A stretch of 64,000 nt of DNA. It comes from Leguminivora glycinivorella (lineage: Eukaryota > Arthropoda > Insecta > Lepidoptera > Tortricidae). A program made the position numbers and the translations under genes. Shown piece after piece: positions 55,976 through 64,000 of this stretch. How positions within the stretch are numbered: the first letter of the stretch is position 1; every line of letters begins with the position of its first letter. The stretch covers positions 16,815,916 through 16,879,915 of the forward strand of contig NC_062998.1 in the NCBI RefSeq assembly GCF_023078275.1. Direction: 5' to 3'. The notes under the pieces are model-generated. The model did no database searches and was not told the DNA's origin. It saw nothing but the letters and a program-made list of their open reading frames with translations.

Positions 55976-56110
55976 TAGGGAATGCTCCCGGGAATTCCCG
56001 GTACTGAAAGTACCGGGAAATCCCGGGATTTTTGAACTCTTTGGGTACCGGTACTGATGTTATAAAATCCCGGTTCTTCGGTACTTTTCGGTACTGAAAA
56101 ATGGACAAAG
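55976..56110. mobile_element. Partial hAT-like element (TAGGGAATGCTCCCGGG end)
   Basis: Same left-end family as 3379 and 9551, with CCGGTACTGAAAGTACCGGG. No right terminus was found before the RT pseudogene. Confidence 0.65.
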
Positions 56111-56404
56111 ATTACAAACTAAAACGCATTTAATCACTTCAAAAATTTGAACGTTAACGACGGAATATTCATTTAATGCTGCACAAATGTAATCAAAATA
56201 ATTTCAAACGCGTTAGACTCGTCCCGCTCGGTATTCATCGGCTATGATCGGAACCACGGCGCCAGTTATACTTAGAGGGTAAACCAAACTAACTTTGCTT
56301 AGAATTAGTTGAGGTCTGTGATGATTTCTTGCATATGTCGTCCAGGTTTTTGAAAGTATGCTTAGAACGCAGTCTGGTATACCTACTGTAATTTTGGTCC
56401 TAAT

Positions 56405-57572
56405 AGGCGACCGGAATAAAATTCTAACAACAGCCACCAAATTCTACAAAACCCTTTACTCCGAATCTCCCACACACCCACAGCCTGTGCCTGATTTAGA
56501 AGAAAGCTTCAAAGCTGTCCCGCCAGTTACGGAACACGAAGCATATGGCTATTCAAAAAATGAAGTACGGGAAAAGCCCTGGCGAGGATGGAATCACCAC
56601 CGAAGCACTGAAAGTAGGAGAACATACTTTGATCCCGTATATCACCAAACTGTGTAATACTATAGTAACCACTCAAACTTTTCCCACAAAAAATGTGCCA
56701 CTCCAACATCATTCTGCTTCAGAAGAAGGGAGACAAGTCTGATATAGGAAACTACCGTCCTATCAGTCTTGTCTCCCATATGTACAAGATATTTCTTAAA
56801 ATCATAGAAGACCGTATCTCGGGAACACTCGATCGGCACCAACCTCCCGAACAGGCTGTATTCCGTCCAGGGGGGTTACCATGACGTGCTAAAGCCGTTC
56901 AGTTTAGGTTGAGAGAGAGGGACGGAGCTATGTAACTGCTATAGCTGTGTCCCTTTCTCTCAACCTAAACTGAACGTCTTTAGTACGTCATGGTAACCCC
57001 CCAGGCCTCTCCACCACCGACCACCTACAAGCCCTTAATCAAATTATCGAAAAATGCCAAGAATACAAAATCCTAGTTTACATCGCATTTGTCGATTACT
57101 TTAAAGCTTTTGACAGTCTTCATCACAATTTCATTTTCACTGCTTTACGCAATCAAGATATAGATCCCAGTTACATTAATGATTCAGCTCATAACCACCA
57201 TTTATCAAAATAGTACAGCCGCCATAAAACTACAGTCCCTCATTTTCTATTCAAAAAGGAGTCAAGCAAGGAAATCGGTTTTCGCCAAAACTGTTTACCA
57301 GCACACTTGAACAAGTCTTCCAGAAGCTTATGCCGAGTTGGGGAGATCGGAGCCTTATCGTCGGGAATAAGTAGAAGGCTAATCTTCGGTTTGCCGACGA
57401 CACTGTTCTGTTCTCCTCAACTGCCTCCGAACTACGATCAATGCTTCAAGACCTCAGCGACGCAAGCCTCGAGGTTGGACTTCAGATGAACATGTCGAAG
57501 ACCAAGTTCATGACCAACAATAGCACCGCATGTAGGATTGAGATAAACGGAAAATCGGTTGCATATGGCCAG
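56405..57572 (+). pseudogene. RTE-like reverse transcriptase pseudogene
   Basis: Pieces of one RT domain in shifting frames: ATKFYKTLYSES, KMKYGKSPGEDGITTEALK, ILLQKKGDKSDIGNYRPISL, EQAVFRPG, then after an inserted MITE STTDHLQALNQIIEK, YKILVYIAFVDYFKAFDS, FADDTVLFSS and MNMSKTKFM. The order and the GDKSDxxNYRPISL and FADDTVL motifs fit the RTE clade. At least three frameshifts and two insertions (56872-57000 and 57573-58763) make it dead. No endonuclease domain is visible upstream. Confidence 0.85.
56872..57000. mobile_element. Hairpin MITE with CCAGG duplication, inside the RT pseudogene
   Basis: GGGGTTACCATGACGT... is mirrored along almost the whole 129 bp by ...ACGTCATGGTAACCCC. CCAGG flanks both sides (56867-56871 and 57001-57005). 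Removing the element and one CCAGG rejoins the RT sequence (FRPG and LSTTDH). Confidence 0.9.
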
Positions 57573-58763
57573 TGCCCTGTTTATCAAAACTTACAAGCCT
57601 TGTATTACAAGCATTGTGCCTGTAAAATTATTCATTATTACAAGAAAGTGTTTATCAAAACTTCACTTGTAGACTACAAGTTACAAGTGACGTTTTTAAT
57701 TTTACAAGTATATTTTTACACGTGTATTCGTGATTTTGTTTATCAAAATATTACTTGTAAGTTACAACTTGTAAAAAATGACGCAAAAACCTTAGAGTGT
57801 CCGGAGACCCTCTATTCCGTATTACAAGTTCACAAGTGTCGGTTGGTAGGTGTTTTTAATTAGATTTTATTTCAAAATGTGGCTAAATGATTCGAGTGGC
57901 CACGGAACCAGATTTATAATAGTCATGTTCATACAATAAAAAATATAGTAGATTATGTTAGAAGGGAGCAAAATTACATGTAAATATGTAATTTTGCTCC
58001 CTTAGAGAGCGTAAATTGAATCCTGAGCATATCGAGGGATTCAAGTGTTAACAAAAGGTGGAAATTTTGTTATATATACTGACAACATGAAGTCCTTGAA
58101 GGAAAAGTGCGACTTTGCTCCTTCCTCACAGAGAAAAAAGTAGCCTTTCCCTTGAGTGACGTAAAAATATCATTTTAAAATTCCGCTTCTAACGAATAGC
58201 ATTTGTCGAATTATATTAAGAAGCTCACTAATTCCAATAAGGTCTAGTTTACCCTTCAGGTTGGAAGGTCAGATGGCAGTCGCTTTAGTAAAAACTAGTG
58301 CCTACGCCAAATCTTGGGATTCGTTGTCAAAGCGGACCCCAGCCTCCATGAGCCATGGCAAATGGCGGGTTAACGCAAGGAGGATGATGATGATATCAAT
58401 TAGCTCATACGTGACTATGTCAAAAATTTAAATGGCCATATGCCGGAAAATTTCGTACGATACACGTGGGAAAAGAAAATTCCTATTTTTTTTATATGTT
58501 AGGCACAGACGTTATACTATTCAGCCATGTATTTAACTAGTCCACAACCATTTAAAAACAAAAAAAAAGTGACATGGCGGGGAAAGAACATCATTAATTT
58601 GATTTTAGAATTCACAAGAATTACAAGTAAAAATTTACAAGTGTGTAATTTTACAATCCTTGTAGGTTATTTTGATAAACATAATTTACACGTACTTGTG
58701 AATTTTTTCTTGTAACGTGTAACTTGTGAACTTGTAGACTTGTAATATTTGATAAACAGGGCA
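57573..58763. mobile_element. 1.2-kb element with TGCCCTGTTTATCAAAA ends and ACTTGTAA motifs
   Basis: The left TGCCCTGTTTATCAAAA is mirrored by TTTGATAAACAGGGCA. Inside both ends, several hundred bases are full of ACTTGTAA/TTACAAGT words in both directions, often with TTTATCAAAA. The middle carries no transposase; the 140-codon frame at 57441-57863 only spans the RT end and this repeat. Superfamily unknown. Confidence 0.75.
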
Positions 58764-59246
58764 GCTGTACCGTATGAAAAACCAATTTCGACTGTTGCCG
58801 GAAATTGCACCGCTCGGAAGAGAATCAGCGTATGTTACCACTGCGACAAGAACTCAGCGACAATTTTAAATTGGCCACCGAAAACGCTATCAGCGATGTA
58901 GTGACGTCATCGAATTTGAACCTTATTGCATGTGAAAACAATCACTGACATATTGAACTTTATGCCCTCATATGTACCGGTAACATTGAAATGACACTTT
59001 TTACTTCTCGTTTGAGTACTTGAATTTAAATGGCACTATGACTCTTTTCTAATGTAAAGTTTGGGCTAAAGATGCTTTGTAGCGCGTCTTTGACCCTGGA
59101 TTTTCCATTAAGTTAAACGTAACGGTTTGCAATGAAAGCACAAATAAACCTGTTTAGATTGGTCACACATATTAAAGAACGCCATAGTATCCTGATTAAT
59201 TTGTTTGTTACACTAAAAAAATTAAGTCAGAATAAAATAATTTTTA

Positions 59247-59995
59247 AGAAAAAAAAACCGCCTTTCTTTGGGGTTCTCTGGTGATAAATACTTTCAAATG
59301 TTGGATTATGTTATCAATTCGTCTGTATATTTTTTAATGTTTGTTATTCGATATCTCCGTCATTTTTGAACCAATTTTTAAATCTGGATGATTCTGAAGT
59401 ACCTACTTACAGATGAGAATGATTATCAGAACGGAACTCTAACCAGGGGCGGCTCACTCTTCATCAGCAGTTCCACTGCACCAAATGTCACTGTTCTGGA
59501 CGTAAGTGCATGCTGTTCTTATAAAAATACCAAAGTCACTATAAGTGTGCCGTTCAGATTTGAGGAGTTCCGTTCTGACCATCATCAGCAGTTCCACTGC
59601 ACCAAATGTCACTGTTCTGGACGTAAGTGCTTGCTGTTCTTATAAAAATACCAAAGTCACTATAAGTGTGCCGTTCAGATTTGAGGAGTTCCATTCTGAC
59701 CATCATCAGGAGTTCCCCTTCACCAAATGTCACTGTTCCGTACGTAAATGCGTGCTGTTCCTTTAAAAACACAAAAATCACCATATGTATGCCTTTCAGA
59801 TTTGAGGAGTTCCCTCGATTTCTCCAGGATCCCATCATCAGAACTGGGTTCTGAGAAAAATGGGACCAATCTGTATGCATATATAAAAAAAAATCAAAAT
59901 CGGTCCAGTAACGACGGAGATATCGAGGAACAAACATTAAAAAAAAAATACTGACGAATTGAAAACCCCTTCCTTTGAGATTTGGAAGGCGGTTA
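59247..59995. mobile_element. Element with AACCGCC ends containing a tandem triplication
   Basis: The left AAGAAAAAAAAACCGCCTTT is mirrored loosely by GGAAGGCGGTTAAAAA. A similar left end is at about 53475. Confidence 0.5.
59461..59822. repeat. Three tandem copies of a 120-122 bp unit
   Basis: Copies start at 59461, 59583 and 59703 with TCATCAG(C/G)AGTTCC, and contain CACCAAATGTCACTGTTC and GATTTGAGGAGTTCC. The first two are nearly identical and the third diverges. The overlapping frames across them are artefacts. Confidence 0.9.
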
Positions 59996-60590
59996 AAAAT
60001 ATCATGCATATCTTTTTTTTATTAAAACTTTGCCAGAAAATGCAGAATAGTCCTCTAAACTTATTCATTATACCTATTTAATCATTATGTTAACATGTGT
60101 TACTATTTATTTTAAAAATAGATAGGTTCCCATATGTTGTCTGCAATAAACGGATTATTATTATTATTATATCAAATTATTTTAATATGTAGGCACGTAA
60201 ATTCAAAATTGAGAATCATTAGGTAAGATATCAATCAAACTTGTGCGTGCCTATTACTTAAATCAACAAGGACTAAGCTGAATGTACAGTAAATAGCCTT
60301 TTTCACAAATTTAGGAACATTCATTTTCTTTGTCACTTCTTCTCAGTGGTATAACTGTTCATCTTTTATTGCAGGCCATTTCCAGAATTTTCCTCTCTTC
60401 ATACAACTTACTAGCGCTGCTTCTTCGCATACAGATACATTTTTTGGATAAATGCGAGGTTACCTCTTGGGTCAAAGTTACCCGAAAGAGATAGCTAAAG
60501 AATACTGAGATTTTGATTGTCATTACTTCTCATAAAAATGTCTTAAAAACCTTTGATTTATATCACATTAGGATCCCAGATACATATCTG

Positions 60591-60839
60591 TTACGATTGA
60601 TAACAATCAAACAGACTCACCTGCTTTCTTTGTTTCGTGAAGAAGTTTGCACATTTTAAATTCGCATAGTTTACTGGTACCAACTTGTCGCTAAAATGAT
60701 GGATTAACCAATTAGCAATGTGAAACTGTTTTACCGGTTGTCCCATACGGCCATTTATCGATGAGTAACACGAATTAGATCGATAGCTCCTGACGTGCGG
60801 CGTGGTGGGAAGTTTAATCTTTTTACCGTTTTGGGCCAA
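60591..60839 (-). other. Unassigned coding-like stretch with splice donor
   Basis: On the minus strand an 82-codon frame reads KKIKLPTTPHVRSYRS, then SSINGRMGQPVKQFHIANWL, then KCANFFTKQRKQ. At AAAGCAG|GTGAGT (about 60622) there is a consensus donor. Further along the same strand, VSVCEEAALVSCMKRGKFW is open in another frame. The sequence does not look random. It may be a piece of a transposase gene or a degraded host exon. I do not recognise the family. Confidence 0.3.
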
Positions 60840-61467
60840 TGTTACCCCCTAGGGCTAAAGTACCCCGATGTTACGGTACATAAAAAGCCAGAAAATGTTG
60901 TTTTCGAGTAGAATGATCTGATGATTAACATGACTGTGTTGTTTTCGCCTGATTACGTAAAAGTATAGTTTAAAAAAATATTTTTGCTGTTTTTATCATA
61001 ATAAAATAACTGTTGTACTGTTAATTGGACAGTACTGAATCATATAAGACAGACTTTAAGAAAGGGTTAAGTCACAGATGTCATATAAACCATAGATCAA
61101 GCAAACGTATCTACTTAGCGTGTCAAATGAACTCAGTGAAATCCACTGAGTTGTCCGTCTTTAATCGCAGCTTGCAGCTTTCGGGCGTCAATTTTTGTAA
61201 GTTGAAGTCAACAAAAACATTAAAAATGCCTCGTTACATGATATTTAATTGCAACAACATAAAACTTATCAACACTCAAGGGCCTGAGACATATTTAAAA
61301 TCACAGGCAAGTAACAACTTCAGTACAAAATCTGACACGCTCGGCCGCCATACAAATAAATGAACTCGTTTCTTCTATCTAAATCTAATTCTGTGGGTTA
61401 AGTAGCCTATTCGGCCTATGTTATAGTTGGAGAGATTTCAAAGATAGACATTTTGTGCAGGTCCAGC

Positions 61468-61658
61468 ATGCTGCTGCTGGCGCTGGTGGTGGCGGTGGCG
61501 CGCGCCGCCGCCGCTGCGGATCTGTGCTCGCTGCACCTCATGCCGTCCAACACCACCTACATGCAGTTCACGAAGGAGCCTATCCCGCTCGAGTACGGCT
61601 TCCAGGGCCAGTTCAAAAGCATCCACTGCTGCGTTAAAGGATACAGAAGTATTGAATG
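61468..61658 (+). CDS. First coding exon: signal peptide and start of an Ig-like ectodomain
   Basis: Acceptor TTTTGTGCAG at 61460, 7-base leader GTCCAGC, then ATG. It encodes a signal peptide (MLLLALVVAVARAAAAA; hydrophobic with Ala-rich cleavage site). Next comes CSLHLMPSNTTYMQF with an N-glycosylation site (NTT), then GFQGQFKSIHCCVKGYRSIEW. A Cys followed about a dozen residues later by Trp suggests the B and C strands of an Ig fold. The exon ends at the donor AATG|GTAAGT in phase 2. Strongly GC-rich. No later exon is found before the window ends, so the gene continues to the right. Probably a cell-surface receptor or adhesion protein; I cannot name it. Confidence 0.65.
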
Positions 61659-61684
61659 GTAAGTGTTGGGTACATCCCTATACT

Positions 61685-62265
61685 TACACGGTGTAACATG
61701 AGGGAATCGAAATATTTTCACAACGCATTTCTGAGGGCAAAATGAAGGTAAATGTTATAGGTATGACGTCAAGCAAATTACGCCAAAAAAGTTTTTTGGG
61801 AAATTTTTTGGGTGTATTTTCACATAAAAAGTAGAACTACTATAGTAAAACTGGCACTAAAAAAAAAACAGTTTTTGCAAAGACGTTCTAGTAATTTTTT
61901 GACATCTATCAACGAGGATAGTTAAATTATGTCCGATAACGGCATCATCGCCATCAAAATAGCGTTTTATTCTGAGAAATAATAAGTACCTAATTGTTAT
62001 TTTTTGAATGCTTATAACTCTGAAAGTAGGCGAAATACAGAAAAGTTTAAGGTGCATTAGGGTAATTAAGACTGACAGAAATTCTCGGGTAATTTCGAAA
62101 GGGGAATCTACGAGTATGATGGAAATAATGGCGATTTTTATGCGACTTTCGAAATTAGACTACTTTCGGAATTACCCCAATGCACCTTATATGACATTTT
62201 TCTCTTCTAATATGATGAGGAATACGTTGTTAAAACTATTCGGTTTGCTCATTGTACACCGTGTA
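61685..62265. mobile_element. DNA element with GGTGTAACATGAGG ends
   Basis: The left TACACGGTGTAACATGAGG is mirrored by CAATGAGCAAACC-like sequence ending ACACCGTGTA. It starts only 27 bp after the exon's splice donor. It shares family with 35800-38386 and holds a MITE (62051-62186). Confidence 0.65.
62051..62186. mobile_element. MITE, second copy of the 41887 family
   Basis: GGTGCATTAGGGTAATT at the left, AATTACCCCAATGCACC at the right, with a shared interior (ATGATGGAAATAATGG). Nested in the 61685 element. Confidence 0.85.
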
Positions 62266-62882
62266 TATTCGCTGACTAGTATGCAATTATCTCATTTAAG
62301 GTGGCTCGCTTTCCATACAAAAAACATCTACCATTTATTTAGTCACCGCACACTACAACTAAATAAAAATATGCGCATACATCTACTATACATTATCCAT
62401 CGTCGCAGTATTGAACGAAATACATTGTTTCATACAGAAATCATGGACAAATCCATGTGAATTTTACGAAAATGTGCGTGCCAAATTTTGTGTACAGACA
62501 CAGAGCCGTCATATTTCGCGCATTTTTAGTTGACATTGTCATCAGTGACACTTGGCTCTTGACAAGTAATTATTTAAAGATATTGGTTTACTTAACTCAA
62601 GCAGACTCAGAAATAATGACGCATTTTGTCAATAAAGATACATAACACTTTAAGTTCTCGCGCTTTGTACACATATTTAAAGTCACACACAGGTCGAACG
62701 CGATTAATTAACATTATTTTTACCTTTTTTCCAACGTTTCGGCCAGGTTGCACTGGCCGTGGTCGCGGAAGACTGACGTCCCAGCAAAATGTCACCGGAG
62801 ATGTAAACAACACAAAACTACCCGATATTAATTTATATAAATGTTCGGGGTAGACAAATAAATATAATCTACCCGCTTTTAG

Positions 62883-63416
62883 TTATTGTTTATTTCCCAC
62901 CGCACGACACACAGCACTCACAACATCCGCGCACTGGTCCGAAGATAGATCTTTTGGTTTGAACATTTGAATCACTGGTCCCCATGTTGGCGATAATCTA
63001 TACCCGTCTTCCCTGTTAAAGTTTTTAGGATATTTTTTAATTTCGATCGCCTCCCTCACAATCCGGGGATAATAGTGTCGCTCGGTGGAAAGAACTTTGG
63101 GTTTGTGTAGCTCAATCCAGTGATTCGTTTCCGCAGTAAGCAAGTGCTCGGCGATTGCAGATTTGTGTATATGGCGATTTTTAACTGCCGCTATGTGTTC
63201 CTTCACCCTCTCTTGAACGCTGCGCTTTGTTTGGCCAATATACGCACTTCCACAACTGCAATCTATCTTGTAGACACCCGGACTTTGGTACGGAATGACA
63301 TCCTTAGGACTGCGTAAGAGACTCGCTACTTTAGATAACGGTGTGTAAATAAAGATACATATCGTGTATTTCGACACTGCTAGTGTAAATCGAAATGGCG
63401 TCTCGGTCAAACGCAT
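62883..63416 (-). pseudogene. Penelope-like element, GIY-YIG endonuclease end
   Basis: The minus-strand frame of 177 codons reads IFIYTPLSKVASLLRSPKD, then GVYKIDCSCG, AYIGQTKR, RVKEHIAAVK, TERHYYPRIVREAIEIKK, NFNREDGYRLS and on to a stop at the usual C-terminus. GVY and YIG motifs, the downstream Arg, the Glu of TERHYYP and the Asn of FNRED are all present, so the nuclease fold looks complete. The N-terminal reverse transcriptase is absent, so this is a truncated copy. Homologous to 24262-24854, but without its frameshift. Confidence 0.85.
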
Positions 63417-63929
63417 TGACTATGAAGCAGAAGATCTCGAGTTCCATTCCGGAGTCTTTTTTAATCATTTGAACTTTTTTTTGGATTTATTAAGTTTTTT
63501 TATATTTTTTAATAGAATAAATATTCTATTAAAAAAGACTCTTATTATATTTCTTTCCTATTTTTTATTTTCATACAAAAATACAATACAATCTTTATTG
63601 TGCCTTTGTTGATAAAATAAAATATTACACGTTAGGTCAGGTACATAGGTCATAGTGTGGGCATAGTATTAGTAATGTGCTGACTTCCTTACGGGTCAAA
63701 CAGATTTTAATGTATGGGCTGTGGACATTACAAAAGTTAAGAAAATCTAGTGCTAATTTTTTGACGACATTCTAATCACGGGAAGTTCTGACACTCAAAT
63801 TAACGGGAGAATGTTAGTCGTTAACTTTTATAAATGTCCACAGAAGTGACGTTTTTACTAAATCTTTTTCCGAGTGCGCCCGTGTTAACAGTGTTAAATG
63901 CAATCCTTCCGAGTCCGTGCCTGTCTATA
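63417..63929. other. No gene seen
   Basis: AT-rich, with a short palindrome at about 63510-63530 (AATAGAATAAATATTCTATT). Confidence 0.4.
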
Positions 63930-64000
63930 AGATTCTTTTCCCCTCACTAGCTCGGAAACACGTGTTCTGTCCTTTAATACCAGCGGGTAAAAACGCATTT
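63930..64000. repeat. Start of an inverted copy of the 12.6 kb repeat, cut by the window end
   Basis: TTTTCCCCTCACTAGCTCGG, CGTGTTCTGTCCTTTAATAC and GCGGGTAAAAACGCATTT are the reverse complement of about 12625-12695. Confidence 0.75.

Noticed and set aside
59461..59822. CRISPR array
   Set aside because: The repeats are contiguous 120-bp tandem copies without spacers, in a eukaryotic transposon.
59554..60009. 151-codon minus-strand frame
   Set aside because: Spans a tandem repeat in a dispersed element; the repeated peptide is a by-product of the 120-122 bp unit.

Overview
The window looks like a lepidopteran (moth or butterfly) chromosome. It is AT-rich, genes are sparse with short exons, and it is packed with short interspersed repeats that I recognise from Lepidoptera: Metulj-like tRNA-derived SINEs, CCGGCCAAG-type and CGACGCAAAAACGACG-type repeats, and many palindromic MITEs. 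The species is not determinable from sequence alone.

Layout. 1-10078 is a tandem array of a 2.4-3.8 kb transposon-derived unit: three full units plus the tail of a fourth at the left edge, so the array continues left of the window. Two units carry different internal deletions. Its right end runs into the undeleted half of a hAT-like element that ends at 10906 with its original 8-bp target duplication. 10.9-16.7 kb holds SINEs, MITEs and dispersed repeats. 16.7-35.4 kb holds the best-supported host gene, a plus-strand DRC9/IQCG-like (IQ domain G) axonemal protein. Its exons join in compatible phases from 27963 to the stop at 35443, and a possible first coding exon lies at 16745-16805. The large first intron contains a coding-intact two-ORF non-LTR retrotransposon (19.4-23.9 kb), an antisense LINE 3' end and a Penelope-like GIY-YIG fragment. 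One exon of the gene has been locally triplicated (29.1-29.6 kb). An inverted pair of repeats flanks two internal exons.

35.4-61 kb has no confident coding exon. It is a mosaic of nested DNA transposons (35.8-38.4 kb), a split giant palindrome (42.7-45.9 kb), LINE pseudogenes (50.9-51.8 kb minus; 56.4-57.6 kb plus) and hAT-like and foldback MITEs. A promoter-like patch with CRE and AP-1 sites and a strong splice donor lies at 40.1-40.4 kb. At 61468-61658 a short exon encodes a signal peptide and the start of an Ig-like ectodomain. It is the first coding exon of a gene running off the right end, possibly using the 40.2 kb segment as its 5' UTR exon. A second Penelope-like GIY-YIG fragment (62.9-63.4 kb, minus) sits near the right end.

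How it fits together: most of the sequence is transposon debris layered by repeated insertion. Several insertions can be ordered because target duplications or empty sites are visible. Only two host transcription units are supported: the DRC9-like gene and the signal-peptide/Ig gene. I found no rRNA, intact tRNA, CRISPR array or bacterial-type operon.
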